NCBI GenBank assembly: GCA_037783545.1
Contig: JBBELK010000481.1
Location: 1,736,001-1,800,000, forward strand
DNA length: 64,000 nucleotides
Direction of reading: 5' to 3'
DNA from: Henricia sp. BOLD:AAB3569
Lineage: Eukaryota > Echinodermata > Asteroidea > Spinulosida > Echinasteridae
Part shown: in pieces, positions 53,301 to 54,205 of the stretch
Position numbering within the stretch: the stretch's first letter is position 1
Layout: each line of letters starts with the position of its first letter
Notes under the pieces: model-generated
The model's database searches: none
What the model saw: only the letters and a program-made list of their open reading frames with translations
What the model was told of the DNA's origin: nothing
Position numbers and translations under genes: made by a program

Positions 53301-54205
53301 TTTTCTAAATGTTGAAAAATTTGTTTTCAACTTTTCCATGACCATGTGTGATGCAATCAAGCTCTATGAATCATTTGTCTGCCACGTCAAATTTGTATTT
53401 CTTACAGTTGTAGAATGTCTAAAAGACTCGCAGAAGCTGTCTGATTTTTTTCCATCAAAATAATCAACAGAAAAGAAGACATGTACAGCTTTCTAGTTTT
53501 GTAAACATTTTATTTTGAAGATTTCGCTATTTTGAACTACCAGGGGCTTTTCCAAATCTCGGCTTCGTCTCCGACTCCGTCTCCATATGGTTTACATGGA
53601 GCCGGTGCCTGAGCCCAAGTCGAGATTTAGAAAAAGGCCCAGGTATACATTTCAGATTCTCTGACAAATGACTCTTTTAGCAATCCTTGAAAGTGTTCTG
53701 CGTTTACCCCTTGCATGAACTGTGTTGTTTGTTCAGTATTTTGACTTCTGTCTCCCCTCCTCTTCCCCTCCCTTTCCTCCCCAGCATCCCCGTCACAAAT
53801 GGAACAGTCCACCAGCCAGTCTACTCCCAACTCAAAGTGCATGAGATGGCACCCAGGAACTTCGCATCCAAAGCCAAAATAGGGGTGTCCCAGCAGCAGT
53901 TCAAAATCGAGGTGAACGGAAATGGAGTCACGGACATCAAATCGTCCGTAAAATCCCCCGATACGGACAAAATGGCCGACACCGAGCCACAAGTTCCGGA
54001 GAAAGACACACCGGTTACCAACGGAGGCGGGAAGCTACCATTGACTAACGGGGGTAGTGAGAATGTGGAGGGGCAGGGTGAGCGCGTGATCGAGAGAACG
54101 GAAAAAGAAATTACGAAATTTAATGTTGTTAATCTCAGCCACTCGGAAAAACCCGAAATGAAAACTGTGTATACAAAACGTTTGGAGGAAACATTCATAT
54201 TTTGA
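11219..54205 (+). CDS. SRCIN1/KIAA1217-like: SRCIN1/KIAA1217 (p140Cap / sickle tail) family adaptor, 18 exons, 5' end missing
   Basis: Joined exons: 11219-11323, 15171-15324, 20907-21105, 22348-22627, 23075-23396, 24311-24626, 24990-25352, 27366-27528, 29282-29381, 31868-32001, 34421-34587, 34924-35054, 36426-36501, 36611-36694, 37933-38071, 40073-42079, 49857-49999, 53785-54205. They total 5304 nt, 1767 codons plus stop, with matching phases at every junction. Vertebrate relatives are cytoplasmic scaffold proteins linked to Src/Csk signalling, the actin cytoskeleton, synapses and (SKT) intervertebral disc development. Similarity to the remembered vertebrate proteins is colinear: a KYPEH module, an AIP3-type region with FYELEKL, MEQQIASLAGMVRSAL, the HIRKLHL coiled coil, FPVLADKMKAVM, FIKEEPPKL, a poly-Pro SH3 ligand and a hydrophobic C-terminus. 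No initiator exon was found. Family assignment is strong; the SRCIN1 versus KIAA1217 split is probably vertebrate-specific, so the gene is best called an ancestor-type orthologue. Confidence 0.93.
11494..12044. mobile_element. MITE with GGGGTCATCCATAAAGTACG ends
   Basis: Ends GGGGTCATCCATAAAGTACG and CGTACTTTATGGACGGCCCC. C-rich stretches with CTGTACGCAT occur just inside both ends. It is 551 bp long, non-coding and lies in intron 1. The superfamily is not certain. Confidence 0.75.
12844..13414. mobile_element. MITE with CAGGGGCTGAACC ends, TGTCG-rich
   Basis: Ends CAGGGGCTGAACCTA and TAGGGTTCAGCCCCT. The interior repeats GACAC/GTGTCG motifs, including an inverted pair near 12878-12985 (GACACGCTTGCGACAC facing GTGTCGCAAGCGTGTC). 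CAGGGG ends suggest hAT. A C-rich homopolymer tract lies upstream at 12605-12651. Confidence 0.65.
13808..13973 (+). mobile_element. TTAA-family fragment (left end)
   Basis: TTAA at 13804-13807 then AGGCAGTATACATCATTGG, matching the left 150 bp of 31021-31507. Truncated at about 13973, where a fragment of the TTGCCATGGYAACTG family (see 63120-63284) begins. Confidence 0.7.
14086..14545. mobile_element. CCTGTTTACACTTGAT MITE, copy 2
   Basis: Ends CCTGTTTACACTTGATCC and GGACCAGTGTAAACACGG; same family as 8638-9042 with slightly more interior sequence (GGTTCGATCCCGAGCTCGGG). In intron 1. Confidence 0.78.
14600..15005 (+). repeat. Three-unit tandem repeat, about 136-bp unit
   Basis: Units start near 14612, 14751 and 14884, each with TGTTGCCATTATTAYCG, ACTTCAACTAGGTGGCTACC, CCTATCAGCACTTA and CCTACAGGGTACTCCT. 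Units differ by small changes only, so the duplication is fairly recent. Non-coding. Confidence 0.85.
15095..15153 (-). mobile_element. tRNA-derived SINE head, antisense
   Basis: Reverse complement has an A-box-like TGGTTTAGTGGGTATGCA and a B box GGTTCAAGTCC, spaced as in a tRNA. The acceptor stem does not pair, so this is a SINE rather than a tRNA gene. Its end is about 17 bp upstream of exon 2. Confidence 0.7.
15171..15324 (+). CDS. SRCIN1/KIAA1217-like: Exon 2: acidic/Ser linker before AIP3 region
   Basis: Starts in phase 0 after tgcttttcag and ends in phase 1 at CTGG|gtatgt. It encodes about 51 residues with an acidic patch (FYDDDGTMSEIDTQ) and RASLPITRSPV. The second motif corresponds to the QSLPLSRS stretch that precedes the AIP3-like region of SRCIN1. 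An antisense tRNA-derived SINE ends only about 17 bp upstream of the exon. Confidence 0.88.
15338..15747. mobile_element. MITE with GCCGTGTTCGCACT ends
   Basis: Ends GCCGTGTTCGCACTGGA and TAGTGCGAACAGGCC. The interior repeats TCCGCACTGGACTT and GGAAAAGT. It starts 14 bp after exon 2's donor. Termini resemble hAT elements. Confidence 0.65.
16025..16770. mobile_element. DNA element with TTCACACGA ends
   Basis: Ends AAAGCCCTTTTCACACGA and CTCGTGTGAAAATAGTC. TCTCAAG-type repeats occur near 16620-16740. A 153-codon frame inside has a Cys-rich patch (CGVCMLCCRKGCVRC) but no recognisable transposase. The right end abuts the 3.95-kb palindrome. Confidence 0.5.
17010..17400. repeat. Tandem GGGGTACC units, left arm (3 units)
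   Basis: Units centred on TGGTGGGGTACCCYTGCCAG near 17023, 17168 and 17379, interspersed with a C-rich tract at 17189-17240. They are the inverse of the units at 19671-20460. Confidence 0.8.
17846..18480 (-). pseudogene. Tc1-type transposase fragment, left arm
   Basis: Reads from ATG at 18480 (MAKTKEL..) through a frameshift into NAHKDGKGYKA, GKRGRKPKVSTHLVRKVRRE and ..ETLQDNLGEMGILG (the helix-turn-helix and linker part), then ..WSDGTK.. and GGGSTMLWCCFSASGP. The first catalytic Asp motif WSDE appears as WSDG. The frame ends before the second and third catalytic residues. The TIR CAGTTAACAACAAAATTATT follows. A defective, non-autonomous copy. Confidence 0.85.
18625..19223 (+). pseudogene. 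Tc1-type transposase fragment, right arm
   Basis: Inverted duplicate of the left fragment, starting NAHKDGKGYKAIS. It lacks the MAKTKEL start and about 24 bp within the RHRKAR region, is frameshifted after QTRKILLLT, and ends with the TIR complement (AATAATTTTGTTGTTAACTG) at 19223. Differences from the left arm show the two have evolved apart. Confidence 0.82.
19671..20460. repeat. Tandem GGGGTACC units, right arm (about 6 units)
   Basis: ACTGGCAGGGGTACCCCACC recurs near 19671, 19861, 20008, 20154 and 20302, with a variant at 20443. The period is about 146 bp; the first interval is lengthened by a G tract at 19828-19859. Each unit carries CATGAGCTGACCTAGGTCAA. Confidence 0.85.
20768..20901 (-). 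mobile_element. TTAA-family fragment
   Basis: Inverse match to 35092-35226 (shared GTAGATGAGGTACTGAGCTG and CCTCAATCACACA). It ends in TATCTTTAA just before exon 3, so the repeat stops about five bases before the acceptor. Confidence 0.65.
20907..21105 (+). CDS. SRCIN1/KIAA1217-like: Exon 3: AIP3-type N-terminal region
   Basis: Phase 1 in (ttctag|GTC), phase 2 out (TTAGA|gtgagt). It carries the most diagnostic family segment, LPNEVTGMDTVKALFVRAF, followed by KLAMEMLDTPQRKIYIQD and DIFYELEKL. Vertebrate SRCIN1 has the same order with ..EVSSLDTLHALIAHMFPQKLTM.. and NVFYELEDV. In the family this region resembles the actin-interacting-protein-3 domain. It lies at about residues 87-153 of the window protein. 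Confidence 0.95.
21127..21235. mobile_element. TAGACCGTATCG MITE, partial copy
   Basis: Left half of the palindrome at 42489-42634 (TAGACCGTATCGAATAGCC, CATTTCGTGGGGC, GGACATGCATGGTTGCACAT). The complementary right arm is missing. It starts about 20 bp after the exon 3 donor. Confidence 0.75.
21775..21905 (-). repeat. Dispersed repeat, pair with 37285-37395
   Basis: Shares CTCTTGTGGCAAGGC, GTAAGAGCCACTGAGGCAGG and CTGCCTGAAGTGCCTCC with 37285-37395 in inverse orientation. Class unknown. Confidence 0.65.
22348..22627 (+). CDS. SRCIN1/KIAA1217-like: Exon 4: end of AIP3-type region
   Basis: Phase 2 in (tttacag|TGAAG), phase 0 out (CAACAG|gtatgt). It continues ..LDEVKDRVVLKIYEPGHV.., equivalent to DVRDIQDRSIIKIY of SRCIN1, then a less conserved segment with GTSLDQFDPHMKRPN. 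Where SRCIN1 has EPLYA after KIYRK, this protein reads KIYEPGH, so the first Csk-linked tyrosine motif is not visible. The exon's GGAACCAGTTTGGACCAG resembles the minisatellite in the following intron. Confidence 0.92.
22640..22868 (+). repeat. Minisatellite, about 24-bp unit, next to exon 4
   Basis: Eight or so units of the form GGAAACTGGTCAAAACTAGTTCT, starting about 15 bp after the exon 4 donor. Similar words (GGAACCAGTTTGGACCAG) occur inside exon 4 at about 22535-22555, so the repeat may have arisen from exonic sequence. Confidence 0.85.
23075..23396 (+). CDS. SRCIN1/KIAA1217-like: Exon 5: Pro/Arg/Ser-rich linker
   Basis: Phase 0 in (gcttttag|GTC), phase 1 out (ATGG|gtaagt). It encodes about 107 residues rich in Pro, Arg, Ser and Gln, such as RGGPPMPQRSPP and APFPRGSPQRL. 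It is noticeably more GC-rich than the flanking introns. It looks intrinsically disordered with basic proline motifs, like the low-complexity linker between the AIP3-type region and coiled coil in vertebrate relatives. Assignment rests on splice sites, phase continuity and position rather than residue-level conservation. Confidence 0.88.
23484..23625 (+). mobile_element. tRNA-derived SINE
   Basis: AAAACCTGAGGGAGTATACC, then GCCTTATAGCTCAGCTAGTA (A-box region), GGGTTCGAATCCC (B box) and the family tail CCTTACGATTTTTCTCTCAT. A deletion shortens the anticodon region. Same family as the array at 44720-45365 and the tail at 48100-48165. Confidence 0.75.
23681..24252. mobile_element. TTAA-flanked element with AGGGCCC ends
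   Basis: TTAA at 23677-23680 and 24253-24256, ends AGGGCCCC and AGGCCCT. The 135-codon frame inside has no recognisable domain. The TTAA duplication points to piggyBac-type mobilisation. In intron 5. Confidence 0.65.
24311..24626 (+). CDS. SRCIN1/KIAA1217-like: Exon 6: Pro-rich linker
   Basis: Phase 1 in (tttttgacag|CAT), phase 2 out (AATGG|gtacga). Encodes about 105 residues dominated by Pro, Arg, Ser and His (GTPMASPRGPPQTP, PPPQQGSPVKSPRGE). Several SP dipeptides next to basic residues are candidate proline-directed phosphorylation sites. Predicted disordered. The minus strand also stays open here, which is expected of antisense to GC-rich, stop-poor coding sequence. Confidence 0.88.
24990..25352 (+). 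CDS. SRCIN1/KIAA1217-like: Exon 7: linker with ERPRDRSM coding minisatellite
   Basis: Phase 2 in (aatcttag|ACAAG), phase 2 out (ACCTC|gtgagt). After PPPPHQMHHPSPNRP, about six tandem 24-bp units (roughly 25052-25195) encode the octapeptide ERPRDR(S/T)(M/L), a highly charged array. His/Pro-rich sequence follows (HPHPPHANIREVEARM). A whole-codon repeat length preserves frame when the copy number changes. The array is not a feature of the remembered vertebrate proteins, so it may be lineage specific. Confidence 0.9.
25488..25960 (+). mobile_element. TTAGGCCTGCTTCAAACG MITE, copy 1 (truncated)
   Basis: Direct match to 30226-30776 (shared GTGGTTTCAAACGTCGAACT / CATCCAACATGGCGGATGAG). The right end stops near 25960 without the terminal GCGGGCC. 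Interior rich in GCCGTGTCGAA and its complement. Confidence 0.75.
25961..27365. other. Intron 7 remainder, simple repeats
   Basis: Mostly unrecognised sequence. 26790-26880 has (TACATG)n and (ACGT)n runs. No exon-like segment with matching phase was found. Confidence 0.45.
27366..27528 (+). CDS. SRCIN1/KIAA1217-like: Exon 8: start of coiled-coil core
   Basis: Phase 2 in (catacag|TGAC), phase 0 out (GTCCAG|gtaact). Carries RISVMEQQIASLAGMVRSAL, nearly the vertebrate ..MEAMEKQIASLTGLVQSAL.., which opens the conserved coiled-coil region. A Gln/Pro-rich tail follows (PQTPQQQATPQQRASPDRR). The core match alone would identify the gene family. Confidence 0.95.
27742..28430 (-). mobile_element. Penelope-like element fragment with GIY-YIG endonuclease
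   Basis: Minus-strand reading includes LSRAANICSPCKLHDE, then (after frame damage) TRAYYTVQPRVIFTTRKLL and NVIYEFRCRCEARYVGRTSQ followed by RLTDRIKQHVP. The IYxF..C.C...YVGRT..RL..R...H pattern is the GIY-YIG endonuclease found C-terminal to the reverse transcriptase in Penelope-like elements. CTSAIGQHLLDHPECSKQY follows. Only the 3' end is present, typical of 5'-truncated insertions. In intron 8. Confidence 0.8.
28431..29281. other. Intron 8 remainder, nothing recognised
   Basis: No shared repeat or exon-like segment was seen between the Penelope fragment and exon 9. Confidence 0.4.
29282..29381 (+). CDS. SRCIN1/KIAA1217-like: Exon 9: short linker in coiled-coil region
   Basis: Phase 0 in (cgttaccag|ACA), phase 1 out (CCATG|gtgagt). 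Encodes TPTRSKSELTGLNEEV and RASQNQRTFTSVDGFH. An internal GAG|gtaatc could act as an alternative donor, but it would break phase with exon 10. Little residue-level conservation is evident; assignment rests on splice signals, phase and position. Confidence 0.8.
29400..29475 (-). mobile_element. tRNA-like SINE head, antisense
   Basis: Reverse complement reads GGACTGGATAGCTTCATTGG (A-box-like), then CAGTGGACCCAGGTTCGAAA (B box). It is directly downstream of exon 9. The acceptor ends do not pair, so a SINE or tRNA relic is more likely than a gene. Confidence 0.55.
29591..30146. mobile_element. MITE with CTGTAAAAGC ends and CGCGAAAATA repeats
   Basis: Ends CTGTAAAAGCTGAAATATTC and GAAAATATTTGCTTTTACAG. 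CGCGAAAATA-type words occur at both ends (29610-29670, 30065-30135). Non-coding, 556 bp, in intron 9. Confidence 0.75.
30226..30776 (+). mobile_element. TTAGGCCTGCTTCAAACG MITE, copy 2 (complete)
   Basis: Ends TTAGGCCTGCTTCAAACG and CGTTTGAAGCGGGCCTAA, 551 bp. Subterminal GCCGTGTCGAATTAAATT is repeated in inverse at the right. Direct orientation relative to copy 1. Confidence 0.8.
31021..31507. mobile_element. TTAA-flanked MITE with TTCGCCC array, copy 1
   Basis: TTAA at 31017-31020 and 31508-31511. Ends AGGCAGTATACATGATTGGT and CCAATCATGTATACTATCT. The middle (31195-31350) is a degenerate array of about 15-bp words (CACTTCGCCCCAAAAC). Flanking sequences (CCAATTTCATAGAG, CTCTATGAAATTGG) are inverted repeats of another element, so this copy is nested. 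Confidence 0.82.
31532..31822. repeat. Dispersed repeat, pair with 36934-37231 (inverted)
   Basis: About 290 bp shared in opposite orientation with 36934-37231, including GGCCATCCACAGCC, ACAATGGACGT and GTCAACCATGGAAGACAGC. Class unknown; non-coding. Confidence 0.75.
31868..32001 (+). CDS. SRCIN1/KIAA1217-like: Exon 10: coiled coil
   Basis: Phase 1 in (tcctcag|ATG), phase 0 out (AACATG|gtaagt). Contains RDTKQTVRDLRDQLKHIRKL and HLNM. This matches the family's LRGQLQQLRKLQLQN segment, with hydrophobic residues in heptad spacing. A Ser/Gln-rich stretch precedes it. Confidence 0.93.
32167..33167. mobile_element. 1-kb non-autonomous element with GGGGCCGATTTCAC ends
   Basis: Ends GGGGCCGATTTCAC and GTGAAATTGACCCC. 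Subterminal CGATTTCACAAAA and ATCCTAGGATCGATCC words are present on both sides. The interior has no transposase. The ends resemble the CAGGGGTCAATTT family at 42371 and 59793. Confidence 0.65.
33168..34330. other. Intron 10 remainder
   Basis: A short segment at 33258-33305 (GGGGTGTATACAGCCCCGAC) resembles repeats at 44300 and 62700-62790. The rest has no recognised exon or repeat. Confidence 0.4.
34255..34375 (-). mobile_element. SINE remnant, antisense, next to exon 11
   Basis: Reverse complement has the B-box-like GGCCCTGGTTCGAATCCTG then GTCAATATGTGGATTGGG and CCATGGGGTTTTCTCC, the kind of body that follows a tRNA head in invertebrate SINEs. The A box is absent or replaced by the region at exon 11's polypyrimidine tract. 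Confidence 0.55.
34421..34587 (+). CDS. SRCIN1/KIAA1217-like: Exon 11: coiled coil
   Basis: Phase 0 in (ctctttattccaag|GTG), phase 2 out (ATCGG|gtacgt). Encodes VQDMNTAFRATNRKVQLALE, then RTRTHQEYTKYRMSRDKLDK, matching the family segment that ends ..RLRYLNDEELITQQLNDLE. The frame is also open upstream of the chosen start, but only the phase-0 AG at 34419-34420 has a pyrimidine tract and the right incoming phase. Remains of a SINE lie immediately upstream. Confidence 0.87.
34924..35054 (+). CDS. SRCIN1/KIAA1217-like: Exon 12: coiled coil
   Basis: Phase 2 in (tttttgcag|AGA), phase 1 out (CAGAAAG|gtacgt). Encodes DLESAVEEMRDDVVNRHCHI and ..SSSKHIAEQK, equivalent to DLEKSVEKIQRDVSHNHRLV in SRCIN1. 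Position, length and sequence all agree with the family. Confidence 0.94.
35092..35226 (+). mobile_element. TTAA-family fragment
   Basis: GATTACAAGATTGGAAAACT and TGTGTGATTGAGGATGTG match the left part of 35871-36359 and the fragment at 20768-20901. It begins about 38 bp after exon 12. Confidence 0.65.
35871..36359. mobile_element. TTAA-flanked MITE with TTCGCCC array, copy 2
   Basis: TTAA at 35867-35870 and 36360-36363. Same family as 31021-31507, in opposite orientation. The array of TTTCGCCCCGAACCAC words lies at 36020-36180. It sits 66 bp upstream of exon 13. Confidence 0.82.
36426..36501 (+). CDS. SRCIN1/KIAA1217-like: Exon 13: FPVLADKM segment
   Basis: Phase 1 in (ccccaacag|TCG), phase 2 out (GAAAA|gtaaga). 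Its 76 nt encode VAFPVLADKMKAVMQSEME and IVVTEE, matching HFPGLQSKMRVVLRVEVE of SRCIN1. It sits 66 bp after a TTAA-flanked MITE. Confidence 0.94.
36611..36694 (+). CDS. SRCIN1/KIAA1217-like: Exon 14: FIKEEPPKL segment
   Basis: Phase 2 in (tcctcctag|TTT), phase 2 out (AAGAG|gtaagg). Encodes FIKEEPPKLDDYMKRCKKV then TGTLCTLKR. It is almost colinear with FLKEEPQRLDGLLKRCRGVTDTLAQIRR of SRCIN1. This is among the best conserved segments in the window. Confidence 0.95.
36791..36923. mobile_element. TTAA palindromic MITE, copy c (complete)
   Basis: Near-perfect 133-bp hairpin with ends AGGCAGAGGCTCGTTAGC and CTGACGAGCCTCTGCCT and the loop around GCAAAGGCATGG. TTAA at 36787-36790 and 36924-36927. 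In intron 14. Confidence 0.88.
36934..37231. repeat. Dispersed repeat, inverted partner of 31532-31822
   Basis: See 31532-31822. This copy sits between exons 14 and 15 directly after the TTAA MITE. Confidence 0.72.
37285..37395 (+). repeat. Dispersed repeat, partner of 21775-21905
   Basis: GGAGGCACTTCAGGCAG, CCTGCCTCAGTGGCTCTTAC and GCCTTGCCACAAGAG match 21775-21905 inverted. Confidence 0.65.
37492..37864. mobile_element. 373-bp palindromic MITE
   Basis: Arms start CCTTGTGTTCAACAAGCG and end TACTTGTTGAACACAAGG. Inner arm words include GAAAAGCGAATAC and GCTGCCATTTTGTCCGAATA with complements. The loop is near 37680. It ends 69 bp before exon 15. Confidence 0.8.
37933..38071 (+). CDS. SRCIN1/KIAA1217-like: Exon 15: end of coiled-coil core
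   Basis: Phase 2 in (ttttctgaag|ACT), phase 0 out (TTACAA|gtagga). Encodes LATVQEHRTPVVPVFEQTSQ then ALMETIHSISPNHGERVKNL. It continues directly from exon 14's ..TLKR. The acceptor is a less common AAG but follows a strong T tract. Confidence 0.88.
38140..39400 (+). mobile_element. Penelope-like element fragment 2, interrupted
   Basis: Plus-strand homologue of 27742-28430: SRAANICSLCKLHDKI, KNGYPESVISKHVSLSLAN, TRAYYTVQPRVIFTA, then CTSAIGQHLLDHPECSKQY. The nuclease core is frameshifted. TACAAAATAGGCTTGATCAA at 38153 is separated from the rest by an insertion at about 38181-38654. Inactive 3' fragment in intron 15. Confidence 0.75.
38181..38654. mobile_element. MITE inserted in Penelope fragment 2
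   Basis: Ends AGGTGTGTTCAACAGCACAA and the complement of TTGTGCTATTGAATGCGCCC. The first Penelope fragment gives the uninterrupted reading at about 28395-28415, defining the insertion. Non-coding; superfamily unknown. Confidence 0.65.
39554..39991. mobile_element. GAGTCTTTCCAC palindromic MITE, copy 3
   Basis: CGAGTCTTTCCACAG at the left, GTGGAAAGACTCG at the right and centre CGTAACCGGGACGG / CCGTCCCGGTTACG. Ends 81 bp before exon 16. Confidence 0.85.
40073..42079 (+). CDS. SRCIN1/KIAA1217-like: Exon 16: 2-kb SH3-ligand-rich exon
   Basis: Phase 0 in (cttcccccacag|GCA). Read as spliced, it ends in phase 0 at GATGAG|gtgaca and encodes 669 residues. Order: a basic helical start (NLDRINQRRRAMLKDLYQ), KKMPPPPPPKRTY resembling the SPPPPPPRR site of SRCIN1, VPPKPAMMVPK, a Gly/Ser/Pro repeat near 40905-41050 (GGITSPRGGMGS), PPPKPPRG (a class II SH3 ligand, PxxPxR), ETKVTTVKRVILSK, a short coiled coil (LKDQYAKLRKLQEDQKKMDE) and QESPVTQESPVKQ repeats. 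Unspliced, the frame runs to a TGA at 42095-42097. Large size and high Ser/Pro/Thr content suggest disorder. Confidence 0.93.
42080..42097 (+). CDS. SRCIN1/KIAA1217-like: Alternative C-terminus if exon 16 is not spliced
   Basis: If the weak donor GAG|gtgaca is skipped, translation adds VTTLS and stops at 42097, giving a protein about 187 residues shorter than the spliced form. The downstream sequence (42098-42360) has pyrimidine-rich stretches but no perfect AATAAA. Exons 17 and 18 join in phase and have good splice sites, so splicing is favoured; the short end would be an isoform. Confidence 0.4.
   Translation: MTTLS
42371..42738. mobile_element. CTGGGGTCAATTTTAT MITE, interrupted copy
   Basis: Ends CTGGGGTCAATTTTATAAAG and CATGAAATTGGCCCCTG. 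It is split at AGCAAGAATA by the 42489-42634 palindrome. The intact relative at 59793-59973 reads through that point. Confidence 0.8.
42489..42634. mobile_element. TAGACCGTATCG palindromic MITE, complete copy
   Basis: TAGACCGTATCGAATAGCC and GGCTATTCGATACGGTCTA are the ends; the middle has GGACATGCATGGTTGCAC. TA at the junctions suggests Tc1/mariner-type insertion, though the duplication boundary is ambiguous. Relatives: 21127-21235 (half) and 57555-57737 (interrupted). Confidence 0.82.
42739..43662. other. Intron 16, nothing recognised
   Basis: AT-rich, no shared repeat or exon-like segment. If the unspliced isoform exists, part of 42098-43000 would be its 3' UTR. Confidence 0.35.
43666..44129. 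mobile_element. Harbinger-like MITE with GCAACT-rich interior, copy 2
   Basis: AGCCTAGCGTACATCGACAT and ATGTCGATGTACGCTAGGCT as ends, TAA duplication at 43663-43665 and 44130-44132. Interior copies of CAACTGATCAGTTGCTCCCA. Same family as 1547-2060. Confidence 0.88.
44515..44590 (-). mobile_element. tRNA-derived SINE head, antisense
   Basis: Reverse complement: GCTCAGTGGTCTTGTGGTTA (A box) and GGTCATGGGTTCGAGTCCC (B box). Same family as the unit at 50155-50225. Termini unpaired, hence a SINE. Confidence 0.65.
44720..45365 (-). repeat. Array of eight tRNA-like SINE heads, about 78-bp unit
   Basis: GACCTCTGAC (or a close variant) starts at 44763, 44841, 44920, 45001, 45079, 45156, 45235 and 45313. 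Each unit, read on the minus strand, has TAGCTCAGCTGGTAGAGCAT (an A box) and CCTGAGGGAGTATAC. Only the unit at 44735-44815 carries a B box (GGGTTTGAATCCCG) and the SINE tail. The array therefore looks like tandem amplification of the SINE's 5' head, with period 77-81 bp. Confidence 0.85.
45366..46798. other. Intron 16, mostly unrecognised
   Basis: AT-rich. A fragment at 46198-46330 (TTAAAGGTAGTATACTTG, CAGAAAACCTG) is related to the TTAA families and to 50597-50700. No exon-like segment was found. Confidence 0.4.
46802..47673. mobile_element. Harbinger-like element with TAA duplication
   Basis: Ends GGCATGAAAAAAAACAATG and CATTTTTTTTTAATGCC-like complement, with TAA at 46799-46801 and 47674-47676. 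Subterminal TTATGTTGGCGTAAC and GGTAGGTAGG on the left mirror GTTACGCCAACATAA and GGTCGGTCGG on the right. It is 872 bp long with no transposase. Confidence 0.7.
48100..48165 (+). mobile_element. SINE 3' fragment
   Basis: GGGTTCGAATCCCGATAAGG and CCTTACGGTTTTTCTCTCAT match the tail of the SINE at 23484-23625. The A-box half is missing. Confidence 0.65.
48430..48514. repeat. G-rich homopolymer tract
   Basis: About 85 bp of G with occasional A and T. Likely length-variable, and quadruplex-forming in principle. Assembly length is unreliable here. Confidence 0.9.
48567..48911. mobile_element. 345-bp palindromic MITE
   Basis: Ends CTATTCTTGGGTTTCACTTT and the complement AAAGTGAAATCCAAGAATAG. The arms continue through GACAACCGGTT and CCATTACTGTGTCCATACTA for about 85 bp. 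Confidence 0.82.
48946..49474. mobile_element. TA-flanked MITE with TACTCTCCAACAAAAGAAAC ends
   Basis: About 50-bp inverted ends (TACTCTCCAACAAAAGAAAC on the left, its complement on the right), with TA at 48944-48945 and 49475-49476, so Tc1/mariner type. An 81-codon frame inside shows no transposase motif. Confidence 0.8.
49857..49999 (+). CDS. SRCIN1/KIAA1217-like: Exon 17: C-terminal region
   Basis: Phase 0 in (ttcaacag|GGT), phase 2 out (GACAG|gtgagg). Encodes GSSYTRQTVVYKIGPKPYKT then a Ser/Asp/Asn-rich stretch. The intron before it is 7.8 kb. Residue conservation with vertebrates is not obvious to me, but both splice sites are strong and the phases fit exon 16 (0) and exon 18 (2). Confidence 0.82.
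50040..50420. repeat. Direct repeats around an antisense SINE head
   Basis: TTAATTAAGGTTTATTTT and CTTTCCCGAGACACTATGAA occur at 50060-50150 and again at 50318-50400. Between them, at 50155-50225, is a minus-strand tRNA-like head (GCTCAGTGGTCGAGTGGTTA, GTGGGTTTGAGTCCCACC). This suggests tandem duplication of a SINE or its target. Confidence 0.7.
50437..50559. mobile_element. TTAA palindromic MITE, copy d (complete)
   Basis: AGGCACAGGCTCGTCAGC and CTGACGAGCCTGTGCCT, with TTAA at 50433-50436 and 50560-50563. Part of one arm has lost GCGCGCATTG. Confidence 0.87.
50841..51890. mobile_element. 1.05-kb foldback element with internal satellite
   Basis: Outer arms of about 200 bp (AAATAAACCTGATCGACGTT.. 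and ..AACGTCGATAAGGTTTATT). The core is a satellite of ATACCGGAAAACACCGGAAA-type units at 51118-51392, partly mirrored by TTTTCCGGTGTTTTCCGGTA units at 51446-51533. The whole element could fold as one hairpin. No transposase. Confidence 0.85.
52424..52567. mobile_element. TAGACATCCGAAGTGTGACG MITE, copy 1
   Basis: Ends TAGACATCCGAAGTG and CACTTCGGCAGTCTA. Contains GTTGCCATGGTAATTGG. Near-identical family member at 63120-63284; diverged relatives at 10975-11035, 13974-14028 and 49625-49765. Confidence 0.8.
52568..53540. other. Intron 17, T-rich, nothing recognised
   Basis: Long T/G-rich stretches (52740-53080) and no shared repeat. No exon-like segment compatible with phase 2 was seen. Confidence 0.4.
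53541..53643. mobile_element. Short MITE with CAGGGGCTTTTCC ends
   Basis: CAGGGGCTTTTCCAAATCTCG-like left end and CGAGATTTAGAAAAAGGCCC right end, 103 bp, 141 bp before exon 18. Confidence 0.6.
53785..54205 (+). CDS. SRCIN1/KIAA1217-like: Exon 18: terminal coding exon
   Basis: Phase 2 in (tttcctccccag|CAT), stop TGA at 54203-54205. It encodes SIPVTNGTVHQPVYSQLKV, a Lys/Asp/Glu-rich middle, a TNGGG repeat and a final YTKRLEETFIF. The last residues have a hydrophobic-x-hydrophobic pattern (F-I-F), a possible class II PDZ ligand; the remembered vertebrate end (..ISF) shares it. The polypyrimidine tract before the acceptor is long and uninterrupted. Confidence 0.9.
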
